Assembly (NCBI GenBank): GCA_965153355.1
Contig: OZ231126.1
Span: 47,926,001 to 47,990,000 of the forward strand
Reading direction: 5' to 3'
DNA: 64,000 nt
Origin: Flaccisagitta enflata
Lineage: Eukaryota; Chaetognatha; Sagittoidea; Aphragmophora
The notes under the pieces are model-generated. The model saw nothing but the letters and a program-made list of their open reading frames with translations. It did no database searches and was not told the DNA's origin. Positions within the stretch are counted from its first letter, which is position 1. Each line of letters begins with the position of its first letter. Shown piece by piece: positions 21,887-39,188 of this stretch. The position numbers and the translations under genes were made by a program.

Positions 21887-22020
21887 TCACACTATCACAC
21901 ACACTCACACTATCACACACACTGACACTATCACACACACTGACACTATCGCACACACTCACACTATCACACACACTCACACTATCACACACACTCACAC
22001 TATCACACACACTCACACTA

Positions 22021-22082
<62 letters not shown>

Positions 22083-22085
22083 GCG
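21643..22085. repeat. (CA)n with higher-order ACACACTCACACTATCAC repeats
   Basis: Pure CA runs alternate with two blocks of an 18-bp unit (CACTATCACACACACTCA). All long open frames across it are artefacts. Confidence 0.97.
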
Positions 22086-22869
22086 CACACACACACACAT
22101 GCACAAAATTCGATGTTTTACAAATAAAACCTATTTCGAAATTTTCCTCGAATTTTGGCAAACGCCGGGAACTCAAGAAATATTGATCATACCTAAAAAC
22201 GCAAAGAACCTCAAAGAGGTTTCACCCTCCTCCATGAGTTTCCGCGGGCCGCCGCCTTTCAACCTCAGAAGTTTAGGAGTAAAAAAAATAAAAATGAAAA
22301 AGAAGAAAAGACGCGACGCTTCTTCGCAAGAATTCGATGCTCGAAGATAGTCATATGGATCGAAGGCTAATGGTTTTGGCCGGCCTGATGGAGTGCTTAC
22401 CGTATTCAACTAGTCTTTTTTTATGAACTGATTCATTGCAAACACTTTATTGGGCCTTTATGACAAGTTATCACAACTTTTTTTCTTGCTTTCAGTCAAT
22501 TCTAGCAGTCGATGTTAATATCAGCCTTAAATCGAATGCCAGGGATGTTAAAAATACGTTTTTACTGTTTATACTTAATCTTGTGACATCTTAATTGTGG
22601 ACGGCATTATGCAAATTAGCATAAGCACGAAAGACGCGTGAAGCTTTGAGATGGGGTGATATCATATTTTGAGCAACTTTATAATGTGCCATTTGGAATA
22701 CTGAATACATGTGCCCCACGTGGTCTGAAATTCTTTTAGTTAAATGAAATTAGTTCAAACAATATTCTATTTATTTCATTGAAAAAGAGACTACAAGCAT
22801 CAGTGAACTAACGCATATGAATCAATGAGCGCGTTGAGTGTCATTTTATTTTGGACGTCTATCAGCCTA

Positions 22870-23611
22870 TCACAATATACAATGAAAAAAAAAATAGAAG
22901 CGATGATTGCGACATGACAGCCACTGAGTTCTTCCTCGATGTCTTTCCATAGTTTGTAAATCCCGCTGAAGGTCCCCAATTTGAGTGCGCATTCCTCGAG
23001 TCTTCGAGTTACGATCAAACTCATGATCAACGACGACGCTTTCCGAGTCTGCCGCAAATTCATTAGGGAAAATGTTCAAGCGAAAGATTTCGCGACGGTT
23101 TTTCTCCCAATGTCTCTTCTCTCGTATTCTTCGACGCATAGTAGCAAAGCGGTCGCGAAGTGGTTTGTCCATTTTGAGTTGAAGATGCCTTATTTGGAAA
23201 AGGGAGCCATGTACTTCATCGTCAAATCATGATGGTACATAATCAACATCATCGTCTGATCATCATCGTCCTTGTCAGTACGGGCCTAATCATAATAATC
23301 TAGAGTTTGCATGGAGACAAGTATCTCTGCTATGTTATTCTGTCCGTCGCATTGGTCTGACAGTTTTGCTGTGTCTTCCCTCTAGCTCTTTTCTTTCTTT
23401 CTCTTTCTTTCATTCTCTTATTTTCTTTCTTTCATTATCTATCTTTCATTATATTTCTTTCTTTTCAATTTCTTTCTTCCTTTCTTTTGTTCTTTAATTT
23501 GTTCTTTCTTTTGTCTTTTCTTTTGTTCTTTCTTTTGTTCTTTCTTTTGTCTTTTCTTTTGATCTTTTTTTTTGTTTCTTTTGTTTCGTTTGTTTCTTTC
23601 TTCCTTTCTTC

Positions 23612-23669
<58 letters not shown>

Positions 23670-23714
23670 CTCTGTCTTTTTTGTTCTTTTTATCGCTTCT
23701 TGCTTTTGTTCTTT

Positions 23715-23770
<56 letters not shown>

Positions 23771-24033
23771 TCCGTCTTTCTTCTTACTTCTTGCTTCCTT
23801 TCTTCCCTCCTTCTTTTCTTTACTTACCTCCTTTTGTTCTTTATTTTGTTCATTCTTTCTCTCTTTCTTTCTCTTTTTGGTTTGTCGGTCGGTCTGTCGG
23901 TCCGTCCGTCCATCCATCGGTAACATTTTTGAATTGCGAGTGGTTTTTACATTACTGCTCCAGCCCAACCGTCCGCGGCTGTCCTTCCGTGTACGCATGT
24001 AGCCAGCCTTGTTTCTCTCATTCTTTCTTTTTT

Positions 24034-24109
<76 letters not shown>

Positions 24110-26764
24110 GGTTTCTTTCTCTCTTTCATTCATCCTTTCTTTTCGTCTTTCTTCCTTCTTCCTTTCTTTCTTTGATTCTTTCTTTCTTTCTTTCCTTCTT
24201 TTTGTTGCGGACACGCAACTCTATAAGAGGCTTGTCCGTCCATCCGTCGGTACGTCCATCGGTCCGTTGGTCCGTCAGCACAAGTCGCGAGCGGGAAAAC
24301 GCGCATATCCGCCCCTGCCCACCCGTCCAGAACTGGTATTGTCCGTGTATCCGGCCTTGTTCTGATACGATCAGCCCAAATTGATTGTCATTCTTACGTG
24401 GTCTCATTGACTCCTTCCAGTCCTTTCTCCATCCAAAATTCTCCCGAAGCCGCAATCGAGAAAGCTGCGTGTTTCGCATCGATTGATCGTGGCACAATGC
24501 AGGGCACCTCCAACTCCAGATTCATAAAACAGAAAGCAAACTTTATCAGAACAATAACGCTTTTTTTGTCCGCGACGGAATATCATTCCGACGCGGACTA
24601 TAATTCAAGGCGGGTGGGTGTCGTCGTTGTCGTCGTTGTCATTGTCGTTGTCGTTGTTATTGTTACGGATTTTAAAAAATGGATAACTTTTTTATGCTTC
24701 GACCGATTTGGTTGATATTTGGTGGGAAGTTGTACCAGGGTAAGGCGCTTTACATCCTATCCGATTTTTATGATCCGACCAACCCAACCAGCCCAACCAG
24801 CCTACTGGCCTAAAAGTGAAATGTTTGTGATTTATATACATTTGAGCTAACCGGCCAAACCGACCTACCACCCAACCAGCCAACCGGCCTAAAAGTGAAA
24901 AACTTGCATAACTCTGTCATTTTTCTACTAATTTGGTTGAAACTTGGTATGGGGTCTCTAAATGGAAGAACTCAATATATGCGCACTATTTATCCTGTCA
25001 AACCAGCCTACCACCCAACCAGCCTACCAGCCAAAAAGTGAAAATGTGCATATCTTTTGACGCTAACCAATTTGTTGAAATTTGTATGGAGTCTCTAAAT
25101 GGAGGATCACAGGTGCAACATGAAATAGGGTCACCGAAAAATTATATACTCTAGTTTTTTGCATAAATGTACCAAAAAAGAAGGTCTTCCCACAAGTAGA
25201 GGTCTGAATTTGAAGATTAAACCATGGCGGCAAAAGTATAGGCTTCCTATGGCAATAAAAAAATCCCCATAGCAACCCTATAGTTTTGCCGACAAGGTTT
25301 CTTGTTTGCTTTCACACCCCAGCTTGTGAGAAATCCTTCTTTTATTGGACATTTGTGCAAAGGGCTCAAGTATATCAATATATGAAATTTGACCCAATTC
25401 GGGACCACCCTACTCAACACATGTATGTGATTTATTTATGTTTAAGCATGCTAACCGGCCAAACCAACCTACCACCCAACCAACTTACCGGCCTAAAAGT
25501 GAAAAAACTTACATAAATTGGACATTTTTCAACCAAATTGGTTGAAACTTGGTATGGAGTCTCTAAATGGAAGAACTCAACATACGCACACTATTCATCC
25601 AAACCAGCCTACCACCCAACCACCCTACTAGCCTAAAAGTGAAAAACGTGCATAACTTTGCCATTTTTTAACGGATTTGCATGAAACTTTGTATGAAGGC
25701 TCTAAATTTAAAGACTTATAGTTTTAGAAAATTTTCATGGATAACGATCTTTTGGTCATAGCGATCTTATGGAATTGGTGATCTTTAACCCCCCTCCGTC
25801 GCGGACCCAGATACTGTTCAGATTTTCATATAAGGACCTCGACCAGTAGATTATCTTCATGAGTGCAAACAATATATTTGAGATCATGATTGTTTACACA
25901 CCAGCTGCATTCTTTCTTGAGGCCTAACAGCCACCTCTTCTCCTTCCTCTTCTCCATCTTCTGCTAAAGTCTCCACTTCATCTTCATCAATGACCTCGAT
26001 GTCACTTGTCATCAAGCGAGCCGAGTTTCCGGCGCCGTTGCTTTCGCGCGCAGAAAGTTCGATGACCTCCTCGTCCGAATGATATTCTGGATCGCAAGTG
26101 GCGGCGTTGTCAATTCGGAATGAGAAACGAACATTCAACTTGCCCACCTCGTCACTAAACGGCTTTGTGAAGTCTGATTTCAATACAAGATAGAAGAGAA
26201 TTGTCTGTTAACCTTGATTATCGTCGATTATTTCCCATCTTGTTTTCCGTAGTCTATTGGTCTCTTTGTATATTTGTGTGCCGGTCTGTCTTTCTGTTAG
26301 TTGGTGTTGCTGTCTGTTGCATTGAGGACGGAGGACGAGTCGTCTTTGTCTGAAGCACTTGGGACATAGCACGACGAGTTGCCTGTGGCATCGAGGACAG
26401 TGGAAGCGGTGCCATTGCTTGTGACATTGAGGGCAGAGGAGGCGACATCGTTCTCCGCAGCATTGTGGACTGGGCCAGAAGCATTGTCGTGTTTGGAGTT
26501 GAAGATGGCGGATGCGCCAATGGAAGCAACTTCGTCCACAAATTTGAAGATGTGGGAAGAGTCGGAGGGAGAGGCGTCTTTTGAACAAACTGCGACTGCG
26601 CGACTGGTTTTGTGGCCGGCGGAGACGTGGAACGAAGCGCAGAATTAGCGCTCAAATTTCCCTTTTAAGAAATGTTTAGGTCGTGCTGTATTTTTCCTTT
26701 TAGGCGCTCCACCCAATTCCTTGATACATTGATGTAATTTCAATTTCTTTCACATTATTTTCAG

Positions 26765-26800
<36 letters not shown>

Positions 26801-28610
26801 CTCTCTTGCTTTTGATATCAAATTGTTTTCGGGTTTGAGTCTATATTGATTGGGGGCCTTAGATCTAGATAATTTCATGCAGAAAGGAGAGATACAGTAT
26901 GAGTTTGCGTCGTCGATTGAAATGACAGAGTACGCAGCGGCGATCGCTGCTGTCGTTGTTTGATTTGCTGACTACATTTACGGGTTGAAAATGACTGGCA
27001 ATCTAACTTCTCATCGTGTGCACAAGAAAAAAAAAATGAAAAGAAAATTTTCGAAATAAAATAAATCTTGACTCGACATCAACTTGACGGGCAAATATTG
27101 AATTACCTGACATTTTCTTCCTGGATACATGAAGCGACGATCAAAGTCGCCGTGTCCCAAACGATTGCAGCACTTTTCTTACTTCCCGTACAACTTGAGG
27201 AAAAAACGAAATTTGTTCGCCAGGGAAATTTCCTTCTCGACGACTTAGCCTTTCCGTTCTAAAGACAGTACACAACTCAGGAAGGGTGGGGAGGAATACG
27301 TCTTCTTTTGCCATATGCTGACAATCTAGCAACCAATTTTTCAAAGCAGCATTGGGAGTCACTGATGCCAGATAGCACTTATCAGGCGTCAAACGATGGT
27401 TGCATTTAACTCTGTTTTTCGTAACCATGGCAAAAAAAAAAGAGACAAATTGTTTTTCAATGTTTCACATTCATCCAATAAGAAAAACATAGCAAAATCC
27501 ATGACTGTTTTAAAGATCTTCAAAAGATCTTCAAAATGGGACCATGCTGGTTGTTGAAGCTTTATTCGTTTAGAAATGACACAGGGATAAAGAGTAGATG
27601 GTCAAGACTGTAAAAGCCAAGTTGAAAAAGCTGTACTTTTTTGTTAGTTCATAAAAAAACAGAGAAAAAAAATATTTTTTAACTTTTTCATTAAGGTATT
27701 TTCAAAGATTTTTAAATTTTCTTTCATTCGAGACCAATCCCAGATCTGTAACTCAAACCGTTTAGAAGTTAGAGCTTGTCAAAGTGAATTACTTCTTTTC
27801 AAAACCTTTTGAATACAGTTAAATCAAAAAATTGAATATAGCAATGTTTTCATTCATTCTTGTGCCATTTCTAAACGAATAAAGCTAGAACTACCAGCAA
27901 CGTCGCGTTTGAAAGATCTTTTGCAGATCTTTAAAACGGCCATAGATTTTTTATATTTCATATCGTTAGCTCAGCAGAAATAAGCTAAATAAGTTGTCTC
28001 TTTTTTTTTTTGCCATGGTTAGTATTTTAAATGAGCGTCCTTGGCAATCAGTCCGCGAACTTTAGGCTTGTTAGAGTCGTCCGACGTGGGAGGACTTGCC
28101 GGCTAAATGAACAGAATAGTTTCTGAAAAAAGTATGCAATGACCCGTTTTTAGCTGGCTTGTACTCGCCCTAGTTCATTGTAATTCTGATTGATCACTGC
28201 ACTGCTTTCTATTTATTTTTTGTCTTTTGCGCTACTACACTATTGAGTGAATAAATCGACTATATGGGTCCTTGGTGAATTGTGATGTCTATGCACTCGG
28301 TTTTCTTCTTATCTTTTGACGTAGATTTCTGCCAGAGTGCCGTTGACGTGGTCGTTTTATTACTTTGAATTACTTTTAATCGCCTGCACGCAACTCACTT
28401 CATACGGTGGTTGGTTGGAGAATCTGTCGATCGCACTATTTTCCCATTTTTCACGTCATGCACGAATGCCCCATAGCCACGCAAAATCAACTTGAAACTG
28501 GTAACATAGGTTTCTACCCCAATGGATTGTGTCATGTAAATAAACGTTTCGTTTCCAACACCACCTGAACCCGCTTGCACAATGCACATGGCAAAGGACA
28601 CCTTTTATCA
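22870..28610 (-). CDS. unidentified multi-exon gene (exons a, b, d, e, f)
   Basis: Minus exons: a, about 28610-28399 (donor AA|GTGAGT, phase 2); b, 27411-27183 (donor GAA|GTAAGA, phase 0); d, 26173-25902; e, 24513-24398 (donor AC|GTAAGA, phase 2); f, from 23188 and open to 22870. Joins a-b, d-e and e-f agree in phase; b to d needs exon c, which is unresolved. Exon a has GSGGVGNETFIYMTQSIGVE; b has KCNHRLTPDKCYLASVTP and FPGEQISFFPQ; d is acidic (IEVIDEDEVETLAEDGEEE); e has VPCIVPRSIDAKHAAFSIAA; f is rich in Arg/Lys. Exons a-b faintly resemble a zona-pellucida-type module (spaced Cys, extracellular character), but I would not assign it. The start was not found. Confidence 0.4.
23390..24200. 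repeat. (CTTT)n microsatellite field
   Basis: Long CTTT runs with CTTTTGTT variants, interrupted by an S-family repeat at 23,880-24,013. The plus-strand FLSF frames and minus-strand KERK frames are artefacts. Confidence 0.95.
23880..24013 (+). repeat. SINE-like hairpin repeat, S family, 5' truncated
   Basis: Lacks the hairpin; begins in the CGGTCGGT minisatellite, then CATTACTGCTCCAGCCCAAC, and ends TGTAGCCAGCCTTGTT. Confidence 0.6.
24204..24361 (+). repeat. SINE-like hairpin repeat, S family
   Basis: GTTGCGGACACGCAACTC, then CTATAAGAGGCTTGTCCGTC; ends CCGTGTATCCGGCCTTGTT. The distal arm is partly decayed (CGTCCAGAACTGG). Confidence 0.75.
24740..25660. repeat. degenerate tandem repeat of about 150-330 bp units
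   Basis: The phrases ACCGGCCAAACC, CCTACCACCCAACCAGCC, GGCCTAAAAGTGAAAAA and TTGGTTGAAACTTGGTATGG recur in order several times. No gene is seen. Confidence 0.7.
26208..26655 (-). CDS. ambiguous coding segment (possible exon c)
   Basis: All three minus-strand frames are largely open over about 380 bp. One reads HIFKFVDEVASIGASAIFNS and ALNVTSNGTASTVLDATGNS (Ser/Ala/Asn-rich, with N-glycosylation sequons) and looks most like secreted protein. Another follows a possible acceptor (TTCTTAAAAG) in phase 0 with exon b but is Pro/Ser/Thr/Met-rich. The third ends WEIIDDNQ at CAAG|GTTAAC, which matches exon d in phase. The contradictions may mean an internal intron, a frameshift or a sequencing error. 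Confidence 0.25.
27424..28019. mobile_element. palindromic MITE with TA target duplication (ACMRTGGCAAAA family), copy 1
   Basis: Inverted ends ACCATGGCAAAAAAAAAA with TA on both sides (27422-27423, 28020-28021). The arms contain TTTAGAAATGACACAG and its imperfect inverse, and CGTTTAGAAGTTAGAG. A second copy is at 31,365-31,895. Confidence 0.8.
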
Positions 28611-28699
28611 CTCAAGACATGATTTTCATATGTTTTCCTATACTGATGCGACGTTGCAGGTGTTGAGTCATCCTCAAGATACCATAGAACAACTCAAAG

Positions 28700-28816
28700 A
28701 ATAGTATGAAAGTTGGACAACATTGCTACTCAACAATATCTAAAATAAGGACAAGAGCCTTTGGAGCTCTTACTGGTATTTAATCCGGACCCATCACAAC
28801 TATCCTTTAAATTTCT
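28700..28816. repeat. 115-bp direct repeat, copy 1
   Basis: TATGAAAGTTGGACAACATT through CAACTATCCTTTAAATTTC recurs almost unchanged at 29,249-29,363, 547 bp downstream in the same orientation. The spacer has no coding frame. Confidence 0.85.
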
Positions 28817-29248
28817 GAAAAAACATTCCCTCTTCAGAAATTATCATAGGACTTGTCAAAAGTTATGCAACATTTAGAAAAGGGTAACCAATTCCTTTCT
28901 ATACATGAGATATGCAGACCACAAGAAAACACTTGATAAATATGGCGACCATATGAAGAGACCATATCCATCAGGGCACCTTCTTATACTCCTCATATAC
29001 CAAAGATAGCAAGAAACTCAAACTCTCTTCCTCCTGAAACAACCCTCTCAAAAATCCTATGTCAACCCCAAAATCTTGAATTCAAAATTTCTGTAGTATT
29101 TCATTCCAATTGTTAAAAATGTCAAATCACCTCAGGATGAACTAGTTACCAAAAGATAAGCTATTTACCAGAGGCAATGTTGTAAAAAACCAGGCAAGAA
29201 TCGAGGATCAACCATACGGGACCGCCGGCATTCCATACCAAGGTACTG

Positions 29249-29363
29249 AATAATATGAAAGTTGGACAACATTGCTACTCATCAATATCTAAAATAAGGA
29301 CAAGAGCCTTTGGAGCTCTTACTGGTGTTTAATCCGGACCCATCACAACTATCCTTTAAATTT
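29249..29363. repeat. 115-bp direct repeat, copy 2
   Basis: Differs from copy 1 at only a few positions (CATCAATATC for CAACAATATC, GGTGTTTAAT for GGTATTTAAT). Confidence 0.85.
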
Positions 29364-29639
29364 CACACATTACACAGTACACATTACAGATTACTTACAC
29401 GCTGTGTGTGACTGTCACTGTAAGTATTTCTCTGCATGTTCTTTGTCACTAGTGTAACTGAAGCTACCTGCAAACGGCATCTCATGTTTGAGATTTTCTG
29501 ACTTGAATTGAAATTGATGTTATTGATGGTAATGATCACTCAAGTAAGCACAGATTAAAAAAAAAACACTCTTGTACAATTACGAATATAAGGCTTCTAT
29601 TCGTAGGTAAATGTCAGCTCGAAATTATGACAGTAATCA

Positions 29640-34483
<4,844 letters not shown>

Positions 34484-34523
34484 TGTAAAAAATAAAGAAC
34501 TTAATGGAGTAATCGACTTATCC

Positions 34524-34531
34524 CTTTTATA
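34524..34531 (-). promoter_or_regulatory. TATA box of astacin gene B
   Basis: TATAAAAG on the minus strand, 41 bp before the ATG at 34483, implying a 5' UTR of roughly 10-20 nt. Confidence 0.7.
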
Positions 34532-35193
34532 CGCTATATGCTCGATTCTAACAAAGGCAACTATTGTTTTGCGTTAGATTGAGGCGGTTTGATAAAGCAC
34601 ATTTGAATGAAAATGTAAAACTAAAAGCTAAGATATCTTAATGCGCTGTTGCTGTTGGAGAACCTCATTCATTCTGTCAGCTCGTCTGACTGATTTTGAG
34701 CAGCAGCCCTAAATAGTCTGATTACCTGCACTAAGGCTTTGCTAAAATGCATTTTTGAATATTGGTTTAGAAACTGAAATAGGCAACGTTTTTACTCAAA
34801 CTGATGCCATTTCTATACGAAAAAGATAGCAATGCCAGAGTGGCGCCAAATGAAAGTAATTTTGAAGGCCTTTATGGTAAGTTTTTCTAAGATTCATAGG
34901 TAAAATTAGCCATCCAAAATTGCGTCTTTTTTTTTTGGGGGGGGGGGTCGTATGGTATATTGTGATCTGTACTACACTCACTATGATTCATGGATACAAT
35001 TAGAAATTCTAAGCTTGAATTTCGGTTGATATTCAAATTTTAGAGCTGCAATTCTATTTGAAAACTAATGCCTTGAGGCCCGCCCCATTTACACTGATAA
35101 GGGGTGCACCCGGGTGGCAAGTACTGCTAAACATCTAACGCTTCTGTTTAGTCTGCTGTAGGTCATTTCCACAATAAACCGGCCCAGCTGAAA
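34532..35193. other. intergenic DNA upstream of gene B, no gene seen
   Basis: AT-rich; contains fragments of the TA-MITE family (GATGCCATTTCTATACGAAA near 34,803) and a G-run at 34,937. The LTR element is inserted at its right end. Confidence 0.5.
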
Positions 35194-35872
35194 TGTCGTA
35201 AATGTGAAAAGCCTCAAAACCTGTATAATAGTGACTCTACCTCATATTTACCGCTTTTTGTGAAGAAGTGGTTGGATGCAACTAGAGTAGCGTGGTCAGG
35301 AGCTGAATGCATGCAAATGTACCCTCGATCTTACAACTACCTTGCAACTCTTGTGCATCGATGTTGCGTGTTTGCAACTTAACCTCATGGATGATCAACT
35401 TCATGAAGAGGAGACTAGAATGCAACTACCTCTTGCTCATGGAGTAAGCTTCTTCTTGAAGGAAGAGGCTAACTGTAGGACTATAAAAGAGTGGTTGATC
35501 ATCCATCGGGGCTCACTCTTTAACTGAGGCCAGTCACTGTAACATCTTGTGACTGAACTAAATGAACCATCAATCCTCAACAAATAACATCAATAGTCAA
35601 CATTTGATATCAATTAACAACAATTACCATCGATTATCTTGCATTGTCTACCATTTGTCATCGCCATCAAATAAATATCATCTATCATCAACTGCGTCTT
35701 TGTCAAATAAAACCGAGTCTTGTAATCAAAGACAATCTCTTCTCTTTTCAACCATCGTTTAAACAACAAACTATAGACAGTGTAATCAATCAATCAATCA
35801 GTCAGTAAAATCGTGTAAACCCATATCTCATGCCCTATAGCGTTGCCAACTGGTTAGAACGTCATTAACTCA
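35194..35872 (+). repeat. 5' LTR
   Basis: Starts TGTCGTAAATGTG, ends GTCATTAACTCA. It has a TATA box (TATAAAA, 35482-35488) and AATAAA signals at 35670 and 35706, a sensible U3-R-U5 layout with R beginning about 35,512. Confidence 0.9.
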
Positions 35873-35874
35873 GT

Positions 35875-35892
35875 TGGTGGCAGCTAATGGGA
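35875..35892 (+). promoter_or_regulatory. primer-binding-site candidate
   Basis: TGGTGGCAGCTAATGGGA begins two bases after the LTR with the expected TGG (complement of tRNA CCA). The matching tRNA was not identified. Confidence 0.6.
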
Positions 35893-36428
35893 ACCTCCTA
35901 ATATTTTAATAACATTATTAGGGGGAAAAGGGACCCAAGACTGTTTTTACAATAATGTTCTAAAATACGCTATGAACGGGAAATCGATTTTTTCATCGGA
36001 AAGAAAAACGCTTTTTTTTTCTCTCCCTTTCTCCGTTAAACTCAAACCATATGAGCCAATTTGTACAAGATCGAAACTGACCATCAAGACGATCATCCAC
36101 TTGACCAAAAATCTCGGAATAAGAAAGAAAAAGAAAGAAAGAAATCGCCGGCTTTAAATTCAAAAGAAACCTCATAGATTTCGGCGATCTAATCACCAAA
36201 ATGTTTTTATTTCTACAAAACACAACCACACTTCTCTCGTAAAACATTTAACAACCTCGTCTGAAAACTAAATTTCTCCTCCTTGCATCTTGAGTTACTC
36301 ATCAACAAAACCTCACATTGCGTTTGACTTGGCCGCCTTAACGAGTCAATCGCCACTATGCGTTAAAATGAATCCGGGAATTAGTAATTCTCATCAAGGT
36401 TGGAAAAACTTCGTTTCTTTGACCTTTT

Positions 36429-36491
36429 AAGTCGCGTGCACGCGACTCTATGACCCGCTCTGTCGGTCCGTCGGTGTTGGTCTTGTTCCAA
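36429..36491 (+). repeat. SINE-like hairpin repeat, S family, internally deleted
   Basis: AAGTCGCGTGCACGCGACTC, then CTCTGTCGGTCCGTCGGTGT and directly GGTCTTGTTC; the middle is missing. It is nested in the LTR element. Confidence 0.7.
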
Positions 36492-37004
36492 ATTATGTCC
36501 TGGCTTTGATCATCGATTCAACGCTCAATCTTCATAAATTGATTTTGACCTCGTTTCGTTTCATGCGCAAAGCTTTTGAAGCCTTCGTCCGAAAACTAAC
36601 TTTCCCATTCTTTCATCTTATTGATAACAATCAAACACCCAAATCCTCAGCGCTCAAAACGTACATAATTACAGCAATCTTTTTTGACTTGGGGCTTTAA
36701 TGATCATCGATCGAACACCATTTAGAAATCATATTTTGCGTCATTTAAAAATACGATAGAGTCACCAACAAAATTGTGCTTTACGTCATAGGCAATCACG
36801 TTCTCCTCCTCTGAAAACTAAGCATTTCTCTGTTTTCCGACTTTATTTATTTATCATCGTTATTGACTCAATTAACAATGATAAGGGGGAAGATATAATG
36901 ATCGTGAAGGGAAAACCAGTAAGGAGAATTGAGTGACGATGCTGAGGAGAGTAGCCTGTTGAAGCAAAGATGGGCAAGTAAGGGAAAATACATCAATAAA
37001 CCGC

Positions 37005-38860
37005 ATCCTCTGAGTGGGCCACCACCATCCTCTGAGTGGGCCACCACCATCCTCCGAGTGGGCCTCCACCATCCTCCAAGTGGGCTTCCACCATCCTCCG
37101 AGTGGGCCACCACCATCCTCCGAGTGGGGCCACCACCATCCTCCGAGTGGGCCACCACCATCCTCCAAGTGGGCCACCACCATCCTCCAAGTGGGCCACC
37201 ACCATTATCCGAGTGGGCCACTACCATCATCCGAGTGGGCCACTACCATCCTCCGAGTGGGCCACCACCATCCTCCGAGTGGATCACCGCCATCCTCCTC
37301 CTCCTCCAGGTGGACCACCGCCACCCTCCTCCTCCAGGTGGACCACCGCCATCCTCCTCCTCCGAGTGGACCACCGTCATCCTCCTCCGAGTGGATCACC
37401 GCCATCCTCCTCCTCTGAGTGGACCACCGCCATCCTCCTCCTCCGAGTGGACCACCGCCATCCTCCTCCTCCGAGTGGGCCACCGCCATCCTCCTCCTCC
37501 GAGTGGGCCACCGCCATCCTCCTCCTCCGAGTGGGCCACCGCCATCCTCCTCCTCCGAGTGGACCACCGCCACCCTCCTCCTCCGAGTGGACCACCGCCA
37601 TCCTCCTCCTCCGAGTGGGCCACCGCCATCCTCCTCCTCCAAGTGGGCCACCGCCATCCTCCTCCTCCGAGTGGGCCACCGCCATCCTCCTCCGAGTGGG
37701 CCACCGCCATCCTCCTCCTCCGAGTGGGCCACCGCCATCCTCCTCCTCCGAGTGGGCCACCGCCATCCTCCTCCTCCGAGTGGGCCACCGCCATCCTCCT
37801 CCTCCGAGTGGGCCACCGCCATCCTCCTCCTCTGAGTGGGCCACCGCCATCCTCCTCCACCAAGCTGGCCACCGCCATCCTCCTCCTCGGAGTGGGCCAC
37901 CCCATCCTCCTCCTCCGAGTGGGCCACCGCCATCCTCCACCGAGTGGGCCACCGCCATCCTCCTCCACCGAGTGCCACCGCCATCCTCCACCGAGTGGGC
38001 CACCGCCATCCTCCTCCTCTGAGTGGGCCACCGCCATCCTCCTCCACCAAGTGGGCCACCGCCATCCTCCTCCACCAAGTGGGCCACCGCCATCCTCCTC
38101 CTCCGAGTGGGCCACCCCCATCACCCTCCTCCTCCGAGTGGGCCACCGCCATCCTCCTCCACCGAGTGGGCCACCGCCATCCTCCTCCACCGAGTCGGCC
38201 ACCGCCATCCTCCTCCACCGAGTGGGCCACCGCCATCCTCCTCCTCTGAGTGGGCCACCGCCATCCTCCTCCACCAAGTGGGCCACCGCCATCCTCCTCC
38301 ACCAAGTGGGCCACCGCCATCCTCCTCCACCAAGTGGGCCACCGCCATCCTCCTCCACCAAGTGGGCCACCGCCATCCTCCTCCTCCGAGTGGGCCACCC
38401 CCATCCTCCTCCTCCGAGTGGGCCACCGCCATCCTCCTCCACCGAGTGGGCCACCGCCATCCTCCTCCACCGAGTGGGCCACCGCCATCCTCCTCCACCG
38501 AGTGGGCCACCGCCATCCTCCTCCACCGAGTGGGCCACCGCCATCCTCCTCCACCGAGTGGGCCACCGCCATCCTCCTCCTCTGAGTGGGCCACCGCCAT
38601 CCTCCTCCACCAAGTGGGCCACCGCCATCCTCCTCCTCCGAGTGGGCCACCGCCATCCTCCTCCTCAGAGTAGGCCACCGCCATCCTCTGAGTAAGCCAC
38701 CGCCATCCTCCTCTGAGTAAGCCACCGCCATCCTCCTCCTCTGAGTGGGCCACCGCCATCCTCCTCCTCCAAGTGGGCTACCGCCATCATCTCCTCCGAG
38801 TGGGCCACCGCCATCCTCCTCCTCCAAGTGGGCCACCGCCATCCTCCTCCCTCCAGCTGC
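37005..38860. repeat. 22/25/28-bp minisatellite inside the LTR element
   Basis: The core GTGGGCCACCACCATCCTCCGA (22 bp) expands by CTC triplets to 28 bp; about 65-70 units. Every unit length is 1 mod 3, so the frame rotates and three consecutive units close a 28-codon cycle. This keeps long frames open on both strands (up to about 600 codons) with no sign of selection. Confidence 0.95.
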
Positions 38861-39188
38861 AGTGCCGTCCTCCTGCTGCAGCACCATCTCTCTCCGGCTG
38901 CAGCGCCATATATCCAACTGCAACGCTTCAGCCGTGGCATCGCCCATATTTCCCTTGTCTCGCCCCCTCTGCCTTGGTAACATTGAAAGACCAAAATCAA
39001 CCACGGTAACATCCATTACATTCATAACATCGAATATCAGAAATGAAAATCAGATGCGAAGGAGGGATTGATAGATGCAAAATTGGAAACGTACAAATGG
39101 TCAAAATGTATCTATTCAATATTCAGTAAGATCCGTCCTTTGGTCCAAAACGTGTTTGATTTCTTCTAACGAAACGATTCAATTTTTA

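Noticed and set aside
35194-35872. 60-66 codon frames inside the LTRs
   Set aside because: Duplicated only because the LTRs are; no homology or context.
36929-38860. CRISPR-like array
   Set aside because: Tandem units have no unique spacers and the genome is animal.
36929-39025. Opposed frames of 588 and 606 codons in the 28-bp minisatellite
   Set aside because: The frame rotation of the repeat keeps all frames open; no start context, domain or non-repeat coding part supports translation.
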